This document shows, in pieces, positions 25,534-34,849 of a DNA stretch of 64,000 nt. Under the pieces are notes generated by a model. It had not been told where the DNA came from. It made no database searches and worked only from the letters and a program-made list of their open reading frames with translations. Numbering within the stretch: the first letter of the stretch is position 1; every line of letters starts with the position of its first letter. This DNA comes from Azospirillum sp. OGB3 (lineage in GTDB: Bacteria > Pseudomonadota > Alphaproteobacteria > Azospirillales > Azospirillaceae), in contig NZ_JACHYN010000014.1 of NCBI RefSeq assembly GCF_014192915.1, positions 116,454-180,453 of the forward strand, given 5' to 3'. Made by a program: the position numbers and the translations under genes.

Positions 25534-26163
25534 ATGAAGTTTTTCCCGAATCCCTGGTGCGGCCGGATGCGCCGCCATCATCCCGGCCCGCACGGCGACG
25601 GCCCCCATGGTGGGGGGCCGCATCATGGGGGCGGGCGTCACGCCGCGGAGGGCGGCTGGGGCCATGAGCGTCACGAGCGGCGGGGCGGTCGCGGCGGCCG
25701 GCGCGGTGTCTTCGAGGCGTCGGAGCTGCGGCTGGTCCTTCTGAAGCTGATCGCCGACGAGCCGCGGCACGGCTACGACCTGATCCGCGCCGTCGAGGAA
25801 CTGACCGGCGGCGGTTACGTGCCGAGCCCCGGCGTGATCTACCCGACGCTGTCGCTGCTGGAGGAGATGGGCCACATCGCCAAGGCGGACGCCGACGGCG
25901 CGCGCAAGCCCTTCGCCGCGACCCCGGACGGCATCGCCCAGCTCGCCCAGGACAAGGACACCGTCGAGGCGCTGTTCGCCCGCCTCGCCGCCCTGGCGAC
26001 CCGGCGCGCCCACACCGACGGTGCCCCGATCCGCCGCGCCATGGAGAATCTGAAGGCCGTGCTGATGCACCGGCTGGGGCGCGAGGGTGTCGACGCGGAC
26101 ACGGTGCACGCCGCCGTCTCGATCATCGACGAGGCGGCCCAGCGCATCGAGCGTCTTCCCTGA
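25534..26163 (+). CDS. yqjI: PadR-family metal-responsive regulator, YqjI-like
   Basis: 209 aa. The first about 60 residues are extremely rich in His and Gly (HHPGPHGDGPHGGGPHHGGG), a metal-binding tail like that of E. coli YqjI. The PadR winged helix follows (ELRLVLLKLIADEPRHGYDLIRAVEE, then YVPSPGVIYPTLSLLEEMGHI) and then a C-terminal dimerisation helix. YqjI in E. coli represses a siderophore reductase and itself, and responds to nickel and iron. The neighbours here are siderophore transport and DUF2218, a matching context. GGAGG 9 nt before ATG 25534 favours this start over 25477. Confidence 0.88.
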   Translation: MKFFPNPWCGRMRRHHPGPHGDGPHGGGPHHGGGRHAAEGGWGHERHERRGGRGGRRGVFEASELRLVLLKLIADEPRHGYDLIRAVEELTGGGYVPSPGVIYPTLSLLEEMGHIAKADADGARKPFAATPDGIAQLAQDKDTVEALFARLAALATRRAHTDGAPIRRAMENLKAVLMHRLGREGVDADTVHAAVSIIDEAAQRIERLP

Positions 26164-26198
26164 ACCAGACACAGAAGGCCAGACACAGAAGGATCATT

Positions 26199-26525
26199 AT
26201 GAGACACGCCAGCAGCGTCCGCGTCCCGACCCCGAACGGCAGCCGCTACCTCCAGCAGCTCTGCAAGCACTGGGCGCACAATCTGACCGTGGAGTACACG
26301 CCAGAGGCGGGGAGCGTCGTCTTCCCGCACAACGCCCGCGGCGCCGATTGGCCGGGGGACGCCACCCTGACGCTCCAGGCCCGGCCGGACGCGCTGGACT
26401 GCCGGCTGGACGCCAGCTCCGCCGAGCATCTCGCCGCGTTGAAAGGGGCTCTGGAACGCCACCTCGACCGCTTCGCCTTCCGCGAGGTTCCGCTCGCCTA
26501 CTCCTGGCAGGACGAGGAGGCCTGA
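26199..26525 (+). CDS. DUF2218 family protein
   Basis: 108 aa, full family length. Conserved start (RVPTPNGSRYLQQLCKHWAHN) and FREVPLAYSWQ end. DUF2218 proteins are small cytosolic proteins often found beside siderophore receptors or reductases; their biochemistry is not established to my knowledge. It lies 35 nt after the yqjI-like gene and is probably its operon partner, hence likely metal-regulated. Confidence 0.88.
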   Translation: MRHASSVRVPTPNGSRYLQQLCKHWAHNLTVEYTPEAGSVVFPHNARGADWPGDATLTLQARPDALDCRLDASSAEHLAALKGALERHLDRFAFREVPLAYSWQDEEA

Positions 26526-26669
26526 TTCGGCCGTTCCCCTTGTCCTTGTTGCGGCAAGGGATTTTGTCACCGGAATGTTCCCCGGCATGCATGGATATGC
26601 CTTGAACTCCCCCGCCCGAATACGGGAAGAACCATCCTGAAGGAACAGGGATGGCAGGAGGGGGTAACC

Positions 26670-28181
26670 ATGCCGAAGCGCGGCAATGGGACGACGGGGC
26701 GTTTTTCCGGCTGGCGGGCCGTCCTGGCCGCCTGCGCCGTCGCGGCGTTCGGCGCTTTCGCGCCGGCCGCGTCGGCGGCGGAGCTGTCGATCGTCTTCAC
26801 CTCGACGATGGCCGACATCGAGCCGGTGGAGGGCGAGGGCGGCCTCGCCAACCTCGCCACGCTGCTGCGCACCAAGCGGGCGGAGGGCAACACGCTGTTT
26901 CTGCACGGCGGCGCGTCGCTGACCGCGGGCGTCCTGTCCACCTTCGACCGCGGCGCCCACATGATCGACCTGCTGAACGAGCTTCAGCCCGACATGATGG
27001 CAGTGACCAAGCGCGACCTCGGCTTCGGCAAGGACGAGCTGACCCTGCGCAGCTACGAGGCGCGCTTCCCCTTCGTCAGCGCCACCACCATCGACCGCAA
27101 CACCGGCAAGGTGATGGAGGGGCTGGAACCGTCGGCGCTGCTCGACACGCCGGTGGGGAAGATCGGCGTGGTCTCGGCGATCTCGCCGGAACTGACGGTG
27201 CAGTACATCGTGCCGGACATCGAGGTGCGCCCGCCCGCCACGATCGCGGCGGAGGCCCGTGCGCTGCGCGCCCAGGGAGCGAACTATGTGGTCGCCATCC
27301 TGGACAACGCCCCGGAGGCGGTGGAGGCGCTGCGCGGCGAGCCCGCCATCGACGCGCTTCTCCAACTCTCCGCCACCGGCAAGGACGTGCTGGAGGCCGA
27401 TAACGGCAAGCTCTTCGGCGTCCACGTCAACGTGAAAGGGTCGGCCTTCGTCCTGCGGCTGGACGGCGACGGCAAGGCGCCGCCCGCGCTCGCCGGCGCC
27501 GACATCGTGCCGCTCGCCGGGCTGCCGCCGGACCCGGCGATGGAAAAGCGGGTCGGAGTCTATCTGGCCCGGCTGTCGGAACTGCTGGACATCAACATCG
27601 GGACGACGGCGACCGCGCTCGACACCCGCCGCGCCGCCGTGCGCACCGGCGAGAACGCCTTCGCCTCGCTGATCGCCGACGCCATGCGCGGTCATTTCAA
27701 CACCGACGTTGCCTTCATCAACGGCGGCAACATCCGCGGCAACCGCCAATACGAGGCGGGGACCGTGCTGACCCGCCGCGACATCCAGCGCGAGCTGCCC
27801 TTCCGCGACACCATCAACGCCGTGACCCTGTCCGGCAAGGCCCTGCGCGAGGCGCTGGAACTCAGCGCCGCCGGGGTGGAGAACCAGAAGGGCAGCTTCC
27901 TCCACCCGTCCAACATGGCGGTGGTCTACGACCTGAAGCAGCCGGCGGGCAGCCGCGTCGTCTCCGTCACGGTGGGCGGCAAGCCGCTCGACCCGAACGC
28001 CACCTATTCGGTTGCCCTGCCCAACTATCTGGCCCAGGGCGGCGACGGCTACGGCATGCTGAAGGCACCCGGCGCCTCCTCAGGAGCCAGCGGCAAGCTG
28101 CTGTGGGAGATCATGGCCCAGCACCTGACCGACCGCGGGACGGTGTCGCCCGGCATCGACGGCCGCATCACCGAGCGTTGA
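26670..28181 (+). CDS. 5'-nucleotidase/UshA-like exported protein, degenerate catalytic domain
   Basis: 503 aa. Signal peptide to about residue 36. The N-terminal calcineurin-like domain aligns in order with UshA-type enzymes, but the metal-binding positions look lost: the DxH site reads STMAD, the GD site reads HGGASL, and the GNHE site reads TKRDLGFG. The C-terminal 5'-nucleotidase domain is intact (FINGGNIRG, ELPFRDTINAVTLSGKALREAL, NYLAQGGDGYG). It is probably a periplasmic binding or sensing protein rather than a phosphatase. The stop overlaps the start of the sensor-kinase gene, so it may be that kinase's ligand partner (inference). Confidence 0.8.
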   Translation: MPKRGNGTTGRFSGWRAVLAACAVAAFGAFAPAASAAELSIVFTSTMADIEPVEGEGGLANLATLLRTKRAEGNTLFLHGGASLTAGVLSTFDRGAHMIDLLNELQPDMMAVTKRDLGFGKDELTLRSYEARFPFVSATTIDRNTGKVMEGLEPSALLDTPVGKIGVVSAISPELTVQYIVPDIEVRPPATIAAEARALRAQGANYVVAILDNAPEAVEALRGEPAIDALLQLSATGKDVLEADNGKLFGVHVNVKGSAFVLRLDGDGKAPPALAGADIVPLAGLPPDPAMEKRVGVYLARLSELLDINIGTTATALDTRRAAVRTGENAFASLIADAMRGHFNTDVAFINGGNIRGNRQYEAGTVLTRRDIQRELPFRDTINAVTLSGKALREALELSAAGVENQKGSFLHPSNMAVVYDLKQPAGSRVVSVTVGGKPLDPNATYSVALPNYLAQGGDGYGMLKAPGASSGASGKLLWEIMAQHLTDRGTVSPGIDGRITER

Positions 28182-31100
28182 TGACCAGCAAGCCCGCCTC
28201 GACCGCGCCGGTTCTGCGCCCCCCCTTCCGGGGCGGCGTCGGGCGGCGCGTCGGGCTGGGCCTGCTGGTCATGGTCGGGGTGCTGCTGGGCGTGTCGGGT
28301 GCTGCGCTCTACGACCTCGCGCAGTTCCGCCACGCCCTGTCGGACCTCTCCAACGGCGCGCTGCCGCGCATCACCACCGGGGCGGTGCTGAACGGCGGCC
28401 TGCAGCAGGTGCTGTCGCAGGCGACCCGGCTGGGTGGGGCGACCAGCCACCCCGAGCGGCGGGTCACCCTGGCCGAGTTGACCGCCAACCTGACGGCGGT
28501 CACCCGGTCGGCCCAGGCCCTGTCCGACATCGAAGGCGGCGCCACGCTGGCCGGCGTCCTGGGGACGCTCGTCCCGACGCTGGCGGACCTCGACCGGCTG
28601 GTGGCCGAGCGCATCGACGCGGCTGCGCGCAGCGACGACGCGCTGGACGAGACCCGCCGCCTGTCGGCAGAGGCCGGCGCGCTGGTCGCCGCCGTGCTGC
28701 CGACCCTGCCGCCGGACCGGCTGGGGCCGCTGACCGCCTGGACCAACACGGTCAACCGCGTGCTGAACGAGAGCACCCACGCCGGCAACAGCCGTTTCCA
28801 GCGCGAGATCGCGCGCGCCCAGCGGGACGCCGCGGCGGCGCTGTCGGCCCTGCCGGCGCTCCACGCCGGGCTGCCGCCGGAGCAGGCGGAACGCTTCGCC
28901 GCCCTGCACCGGCGGCTGGAGACGGCGCTGCTCGGCCCCTCCGGCCTGCTGCCCAGCCTGATGGAGCGGCAGGCGGCCATCGCCCGCAGCAAGGCGCTGA
29001 CCAACCAAGTGCTGGTGATGGTCGAGGAGGTCGTGAAGATCTCCCACGCGCTGTTCGAACGGGTCAACGCGGCGGCGGCGGACGAGGCGGACGGCCTGTC
29101 CGAACTGGCCGCGACGCAGAACCGCATCCTGATCGGGCTGGGGGCGCTGGGCTTCCTGGTGGCGCTGGGCGTGTATCTGTACCTGCGCCGCTTCCTGACC
29201 CTGCGTCTGGTCCGGCTGAACGACGCGGTGCTCGACCGGGTGGAGGGGCGGGAAACGCCGCTGCCCGACGGCGGCACCGACGAGATCGCCACCATCTCCC
29301 GCTCGATCCGCCACTTCCTCGACGAGATCGCGCGCCGCCAGCAGCAGGTGGAGGAGGCCCGCCGCCGCGCCGAGGAGGCGTCGCGCGCCAAGGGCGATTT
29401 CCTGGCGAACATGAGCCATGAGATCCGCACGCCGATGAACGCCATCCTCGGTCTCAGCCATCTCGCCCTGCGCGCCGGGCCGCCGCCGCGCCAGCGCGGC
29501 TACCTGACGCGCATTCGCGCCTCGGCCACGGCGTTGCTGGGGATCATCAACGACATCCTCGACGTCTCGAAGATCGAGGCGGGGATGCTGACGCTGGAGC
29601 GCGTGCCCTTCGACCTGTCTGCCGTGCTCGACATGGTGGCCGGCACCGCCGCCCTCTCCGCCGAGGAGAAGGGGCTGGCCTTGCGGCTGGAGGTCGCCCC
29701 GGACGTGCCCACCGCCCTGCTGGGCGACCCGCTGCGGCTGGGGCAGGTGCTCCTCAACCTCGTCAACAACGCGGTGAAGTTCACCGGGAGCGGCAGCGTG
29801 GTCCTTGGCGTGAGCGCCGCGCCGCGCGGACCGGACGATGCGGAGACCGAGCTGCGCTTCGCAGTGCGCGACACCGGCATCGGCATGACGGCGGAGCAGG
29901 TGGCTCGCCTGTTCCAACCCTTCGCCCAGGCCGACAGCTCGACCACCCGCCGCTACGGCGGGACCGGGCTGGGGCTGGCGATCAGCCGTCGGCTGGCCGT
30001 CATGATGGGCGGCGGCATCGCCGTGGACAGTGCGCCCGGTTTGGGCAGCACCTTCCGTTTCACGGTCGCGGTCGGCGTGCAGGACGGCGCCGCGACGGCG
30101 CTGCCCGCCGCCTTGGCCGATCCGGGGCTGACAGGCTTGCAGGTGGACGAGCCGTTGCGCGGCCTGCGCGTGCTGGTCGCCGACGACAACGCCGTGAACC
30201 GGTTGGTCGCGCGGGAGCTGCTGGAGGACGCCGGGCTGGCCGTCACCGCCGTGGGCAGCGGCGGGGAGGCGGTGCGGCTGGCGCTGGAGCCGGGGGCGGG
30301 CTACGCCGCGCTGCTCACCGACGTCCAGATGCCGGACATGGACGGCTTCGCGGTGGCGCGGGCGATCCGCCGCCAGTGCGGTCCCGACCGCCTGCCGATC
30401 ATCGCCATGACCGCCCACGCCCTGGAAGAGGAGCGGCGGCGCTGTCTGGACGCCGGCATGGACGACCACATCGCCAAGCCGGTGGAGCCGCACCGCCTCG
30501 TCGCCGTGCTGAACCGCTGGCTGAAGCCGTTCGGGCGGCGGGAGGCTTTGCCGGTTGCCAAGGGCGCGGAGATGGATGCCGTGCTTCCTGACGACTTGGA
30601 GGGGTTCGACCTCGCCCCGGCGCTGGCGCGGATGAACGGGCGGGCGCGCACGCTGCGCCGGGCGATCCTGGACTTTCTCGACCGCTACGGCGATGCGCCG
30701 GTCCGGCTGGAGCATCTGCGCAGCGCGAGAGACGGGCCGGCGCTGGAGCGCTTCGCCCACGGGCTGCGCGGCAGCGCCGGGACGGTCGGCGCGATGGCGG
30801 CGAGCGAGGCCGCTGCGGCGCTGGAGCTGGCGGCGCGCGAGGAGCGGTGGGACACGATCCCGGGGCTCGTGGCCGACCTGTCCGCCGCCCTCGGTCCCGC
30901 GCTGGCTTCGGCGGAAACGCTGCGCAGCGTGGAAGCACCCATGGAGGGGGCGCCGGACGTTCCGCTGGCTCCTCTCGTCGGGGAAGGGTTGGACGAGGCG
31001 CTGCGCGCGCTGGAGGAGGCGTTGCGCAGCGGCAGCCTGTCGGCGGCGGCCCGCTTCGACGCTCTGCGCGGCCTGCTGGCCGGGCGTGGCCATGACGAGG

Positions 31101-31216
31101 CGGTGGACAAGGTGGGGCGGGCCGTGGAAGCGTTGGAATTCGCCGCGGCCTGCGCGGCGCTGGAACGGCTCACCGCCGCATGGACCAGGGAACGGGACCG
31201 GGAGACGACGCCGTGA
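28181..31216 (+). CDS. hybrid sensor histidine kinase (HisKA-HATPase-REC-HPt)
   Basis: 1011 aa. An N-terminal membrane helix (about 26-47), a large helical periplasmic region, a second helix (about 318-338, LIGLGALGFLVALGVYLYL), a HAMP-like linker, HisKA with H413 (MSHEIRTPMNAILG), an ATPase with NLVNNAVKF and DTGIGM and GGTGLGLAI, a receiver with D714 (LLTDVQMPDMDG), and an HPt domain with H860 (FAHGLRGSAGTVGA). The architecture is TorS-like: a complete phosphorelay in one chain. The start overlaps the preceding nucleotidase-like stop; the end overlaps the next gene (GTGA). Confidence 0.9.
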   Translation: MTSKPASTAPVLRPPFRGGVGRRVGLGLLVMVGVLLGVSGAALYDLAQFRHALSDLSNGALPRITTGAVLNGGLQQVLSQATRLGGATSHPERRVTLAELTANLTAVTRSAQALSDIEGGATLAGVLGTLVPTLADLDRLVAERIDAAARSDDALDETRRLSAEAGALVAAVLPTLPPDRLGPLTAWTNTVNRVLNESTHAGNSRFQREIARAQRDAAAALSALPALHAGLPPEQAERFAALHRRLETALLGPSGLLPSLMERQAAIARSKALTNQVLVMVEEVVKISHALFERVNAAAADEADGLSELAATQNRILIGLGALGFLVALGVYLYLRRFLTLRLVRLNDAVLDRVEGRETPLPDGGTDEIATISRSIRHFLDEIARRQQQVEEARRRAEEASRAKGDFLANMSHEIRTPMNAILGLSHLALRAGPPPRQRGYLTRIRASATALLGIINDILDVSKIEAGMLTLERVPFDLSAVLDMVAGTAALSAEEKGLALRLEVAPDVPTALLGDPLRLGQVLLNLVNNAVKFTGSGSVVLGVSAAPRGPDDAETELRFAVRDTGIGMTAEQVARLFQPFAQADSSTTRRYGGTGLGLAISRRLAVMMGGGIAVDSAPGLGSTFRFTVAVGVQDGAATALPAALADPGLTGLQVDEPLRGLRVLVADDNAVNRLVARELLEDAGLAVTAVGSGGEAVRLALEPGAGYAALLTDVQMPDMDGFAVARAIRRQCGPDRLPIIAMTAHALEEERRRCLDAGMDDHIAKPVEPHRLVAVLNRWLKPFGRREALPVAKGAEMDAVLPDDLEGFDLAPALARMNGRARTLRRAILDFLDRYGDAPVRLEHLRSARDGPALERFAHGLRGSAGTVGAMAASEAAAALELAAREERWDTIPGLVADLSAALGPALASAETLRSVEAPMEGAPDVPLAPLVGEGLDEALRALEEALRSGSLSAAARFDALRGLLAGRGHDEAVDKVGRAVEALEFAAACAALERLTAAWTRERDRETTP

Positions 31217-32412
31217 GCGGTGGTCACATTCTGATCGTCGATGACGACACGGCCAACATCCGGGCGCTCGCCAGCGTGCTGGAGGACCGGCACGAGGTGC
31301 GCTTCGCGACCTCCGGCCGCCGTGCGCTGGAGCTGGCCTCCGCCGACCCGCCGGAGCTGGTGCTGCTCGACGTGATGATGCCGGGGCTGGACGGCTACGC
31401 GGTGTGCCGGCTGCTGAAGACCGACCCGGCCACCGCCGACGTCCCGGTGATCTTCATCACCTCGCTGTCCAGCCCCGAGGAGGAGGCTTTCGGGCTGGAG
31501 ACCGGCGCCGTCGATTACGTGACCAAGCCCTTCAGCCCGGCCATCGTGCGCGCCCGCGTCGCCACCCACCTGTCGCTCCGCCGGGCCAACCGCAGCCTGA
31601 AGGACGAGAACGAGCATCTGGAGGCGCTGGTCCGCGAGCGCACGCGCAAGCTGGCCCAGGCCCAGCGCGAGAAGATGGCGGCGCTGCGCCAGATGGTCGC
31701 CGGCGTGGCCCACGAGATCAACACGCCCATCGGCGTGGCGCTGGGCAGCGCGTCCCACCTCGGCGACCGGGTCGCCGCGATGACGGAACGGCTGGCCGCC
31801 AACCAGCTCCGCCGCGCCGAGCTGGAGCGCTTCCTGGCGAGCGCCGGGGAACTGGCCGCCCTGCTGTCCGGCACCATCGCCCGCGCCGGGGAGATCGTGC
31901 GTTGCTTCAAGGGGGTGGCGGCGGACCATGGCGGGCTGCGCCAGACCATCGCGCTGAGGCCCTTCCTGGAACAGGTGACGGAGAGCCTGCGCCCGCAGTG
32001 GGAGCCGCTGGGGCATCGCATGGTCGTGGACTGCCCCGCCGACCTGCGCATGGTCAGCAACCCGGCGATCCTGTCCGCGGTCCTGGAGCAGCTCGTCCGC
32101 AACGCCCTGGAGCACGCTTTCCCGGCGGGGCGGCACGGGCTGGTGACGGTCGGGGCCGCGGGGTCGGGGCCGGACACCGTCCTGCTGTCCGTGGCCGACG
32201 ACGGCGCCGGCATCGCGGAGGGCACCGCCGGGCGCATCCTGGAGCCCTTCTTCACCACCCGCCGCGGCACCGGCTCGGTCGGGCTCGGCCTGAACATTGT
32301 GGACAATCTGGCAACGGACCGGCTGGGCGGGTCCTTCACCATCGCCTCGCGCACCGGTGGCGGCACCTTGGCGACCCTGCATCTGCCGATCCGCACCCCG
32401 CCGGATCTGTGA
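31213..32412 (+). CDS. receiver-histidine kinase protein (REC-HisKA-HATPase)
   Basis: 399 aa, cytosolic. Receiver with D53 (LVLLDVMMPGLDGYAV) and K in VTKPFS, a coiled coil (ENEHLEALVRERTRKLAQAQREKMAALRQM), HisKA-like H167 (VAHEINTPIG) and an ATPase domain (VRNALEHAF, DDGAGI, GSVGLGLNIVDNL). It has no DNA-binding output domain. GTG 31213 is chosen because GGGAG precedes it and it overlaps the previous stop; the ATG 33 nt earlier lacks a ribosome site. Likely receives phosphate from the upstream HPt, making a multi-kinase relay whose final output is not in this window. Confidence 0.9.
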   Translation: MSGGHILIVDDDTANIRALASVLEDRHEVRFATSGRRALELASADPPELVLLDVMMPGLDGYAVCRLLKTDPATADVPVIFITSLSSPEEEAFGLETGAVDYVTKPFSPAIVRARVATHLSLRRANRSLKDENEHLEALVRERTRKLAQAQREKMAALRQMVAGVAHEINTPIGVALGSASHLGDRVAAMTERLAANQLRRAELERFLASAGELAALLSGTIARAGEIVRCFKGVAADHGGLRQTIALRPFLEQVTESLRPQWEPLGHRMVVDCPADLRMVSNPAILSAVLEQLVRNALEHAFPAGRHGLVTVGAAGSGPDTVLLSVADDGAGIAEGTAGRILEPFFTTRRGTGSVGLGLNIVDNLATDRLGGSFTIASRTGGGTLATLHLPIRTPPDL

Positions 32413-32822
32413 GCGGTTGTGTGGAAATTTGGCAGACCGCGGAACAAGGCTGAGCCTGACCGGTCGTGATTCTCTGCGTTTCCTGGGGATATGGCTGGCG
32501 AGGGGGCGATGCGGGGCTCGGACGAATGCTGCGACGGTCTGTGCAGCTGCGCGGGCTGTGAGGCGCAGATTGCGGCCAGCCACCCACTGCGAGCGATTCG
32601 GGCCACCATGTAAGAAGCGTTGAAGGTGGCGTCGACTAAGACAGGGGCTGGAAACATCACTCCCGGGCCTCAGCGCAGGGAAGGTTGCTGGATCAGCTCG
32701 TCTTCTCCGCATCCTGTTGAAGAGACGGCATCGGCATAGCCGCTCCTTGCGCGAATGAAGAGCAGGGTATACCACCAAAAAACGCCGAATCCCGGGCAGT
32801 GTATTAACATGGTGGTGGAAGA
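32413..32822 (+). other. 410-bp gap at edge of lower-GC insert
   Basis: GC drops here. No complete gene seen. Fragmentary frames on both strands do not match a family I know; remnants of a mobile element are possible but not demonstrated. The last part holds the promoter and ribosome site (GGAAGA) of the gene at 32823. Confidence 0.4.
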
Positions 32823-34631
32823 ATGCTCCTGTATGGTGCGCGTGTGACCGTCCTTGGCACCTATCATCGGAACGTCACGACAGCGACGTCCGCCGATACG
32901 ATGTCACCGTTTGCCAACAGCAAGAAATGGACGAAGGTTGAGGAATGGTGGGCTGCGCCGAACAGCGGCGACTTTGGCATTCGTTGTTCCATTCCCGAAT
33001 ACTTAACCAGCTCCGTGGACGCTATTGATTCTGTACAGTTTTTTGAGGCATCCGATGACCATCGGGTGGCTTTGGAAGATTCGGCGTCTGTCTTCCCCCG
33101 GGCAAATCAGGAAGCTGTCAAAGCCGACGTCGCCGCAGTGGGTTCGGAGCATTCTCCTGCCAGTGCTGAAACTGCCGAATCCAAATTGGCCCAGAAGCCG
33201 GAACAAGACGAGGAGGGCCACCCTCGCCCCTCCCTCGAGCGACTGGGGATCATCATGTTTGGCTCCGACATTGCCGTGTTGGTGGCGGATTGGAGGATTT
33301 GCGAGATTCCGCTTGGTAAGTACCATTTGGATTGTATCCAGCAATTCAACGCTACCGTTGCGCGTCTTAAACAAATAGACATTGCCAAAATGCTAAGCTC
33401 TGTTGGGGCTTCGCAAAAGATGGCGCGCGAAATTTTTAGCAGCATATGCCCAGACGACGAATGGCGCCGGGTTGATCGTAACGCCCTAAAGCTCCCCAGC
33501 TTGGTGAATTTTGCCGTCGCCAAAGATACGAAGGATTTGGACGACTGGTTCAACTTGCTTACGCTTACGCCTGTTTGGGTTGGCTCCGGCACCGCCCAAG
33601 AAAGCCAGGAATTGCGAAGGGCGGAATTGGTGTCGCGCATCCGCACCGGTCTTCTGCCGGACTTCTGGCATCACATGCCGGAGGCGATACGCAGGCAGTT
33701 GCTTGAGTCGGGCACGAGTCACGCCATGGCGGATGCGGCGAACACCGCTCTCGGCGTTCGCAAACGGAACGAAAATACGAATTGGAGCGTGGCGCGTGTT
33801 GGACGACTATCGATCGTCAGAGCCGGCGCTATTCAGAACGCTGGGACGAAAGCGCAACGGTCCCCTTACCTAAACTTATTCTATTACGACGTCGGTGAGA
33901 TCACACTAAAATCTGCGGCTCTGGTGTGCGCGCAGCGGGCTTGTCTGGCTATCCTTCGACAGGAAGTGGCCGATGTGGCGCGTAAGACTGACGATGCTTT
34001 TGAGGCGGCAGCCAGTGCTGTTCAGCGCAAGCTGGCCCGCTACGCGACCGGCTACATTCATCGTTCGCTCGGCCTGGCGGAACAAGACGAGTTCATCTAT
34101 CGCACTTGGTACGACCGCTTGGGCATTGAGACCGAGTTGCAAAGTGTCACGGAGGATGTGAACCGCCTCCACCAACTGGCGCAGGCCTCCCGTCAGGACA
34201 AGGTGCTGGCCAAGCAGGAAGCCGTCGCGGATGCGACGACAAAGCTGTCGATGATCGCTCTGCTCGGCTCTCTGGGGGCGGTGATCACCGGCATTTTCGG
34301 CATGAACATGGTCGTTGAGAGCTTCAAGAACCTGTTCCTCGACGCGGGGACGATCCTTCTCGTCGCCGGTCTTGTGTTGTTCGGATCGCGCCGGCTCATG
34401 CGGAGGCTTCTGCCGGCATTGGACGAACACATGCGGACAGTGTTTCGGGGTATTCTCATCAGTGGTCGTATGGCCATGTATGCCTCTCTAGGCTTTCTGG
34501 TCGTCGGAGGGTTCTGGCAGGTCATCAAACCAGCCGACGCCAAGGACGGGGATCGAGAGATGGTCTGCCAACCGACGAAAACCGAGCCCAAGCCGGCTGC
34601 CGACGATACGCTGAAAGCGCCAAAGGGGTAG
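32823..34631 (+). CDS. CorA-like membrane protein of unknown function
   Basis: 602 aa. A long soluble N-terminal part (residues about 1-465, with an acidic low-complexity stretch near 85-135) is followed by three predicted membrane helices: LSMIALLGSLGAVITGIFGMNM, AGTILLVAGLVLFG and MAMYASLGFLVVGGFW. The first ends in GMN, the selectivity signature of CorA Mg2+ channels, and helical coiled-coil segments precede it as in CorA. It is longer than CorA (about 320 aa) and has an extra helix. GC is visibly lower than the flanks and codon use is atypical, so recent transfer is likely. Stands alone. Function not assigned. Confidence 0.65.
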   Translation: MLLYGARVTVLGTYHRNVTTATSADTMSPFANSKKWTKVEEWWAAPNSGDFGIRCSIPEYLTSSVDAIDSVQFFEASDDHRVALEDSASVFPRANQEAVKADVAAVGSEHSPASAETAESKLAQKPEQDEEGHPRPSLERLGIIMFGSDIAVLVADWRICEIPLGKYHLDCIQQFNATVARLKQIDIAKMLSSVGASQKMAREIFSSICPDDEWRRVDRNALKLPSLVNFAVAKDTKDLDDWFNLLTLTPVWVGSGTAQESQELRRAELVSRIRTGLLPDFWHHMPEAIRRQLLESGTSHAMADAANTALGVRKRNENTNWSVARVGRLSIVRAGAIQNAGTKAQRSPYLNLFYYDVGEITLKSAALVCAQRACLAILRQEVADVARKTDDAFEAAASAVQRKLARYATGYIHRSLGLAEQDEFIYRTWYDRLGIETELQSVTEDVNRLHQLAQASRQDKVLAKQEAVADATTKLSMIALLGSLGAVITGIFGMNMVVESFKNLFLDAGTILLVAGLVLFGSRRLMRRLLPALDEHMRTVFRGILISGRMAMYASLGFLVVGGFWQVIKPADAKDGDREMVCQPTKTEPKPAADDTLKAPKG

Positions 34632-34849
34632 CAATGGGTAGGGCAGCGGTGGTGCTTTCGAGTTCAACCGCTCCACGCCCTGCTCTTCGTGGATGAGGCC
34701 GCGGCTTTTTTGCAACGCGGCCTTGCGCCTGGCGCCTGTGCGCAAAGGCGGGAAATGTTTCGCCATTATAAAGTTATGGATATTCTGAGCAGCCATTGAA
34801 CGGCCCCCGGCCGCGTGGGCGGATCGCGGCTGACGCAGGAGAACGGGCA
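34632..34849 (+). other. promoter region of PGRxR/P-type ATPase operon
   Basis: Contains a GGCCGCG/CGCGGCC hairpin (near 34695-34723) and an AT-rich ATTATAAAG box near 34765. Probably the end of the insert and the start of the operon. Confidence 0.35.

Noticed and set aside
28049..31093. 1014-aa minus-strand frame over the sensor kinase
   Set aside because: Shadow of a GC-rich plus-strand gene with clear HisKA, REC and HPt motifs; no domain is seen in the minus frame.
32336..32660. Transposase remnant before the CorA-like gene
   Set aside because: Fragmentary frames did not match a transposase motif I know, so no insertion sequence is claimed.
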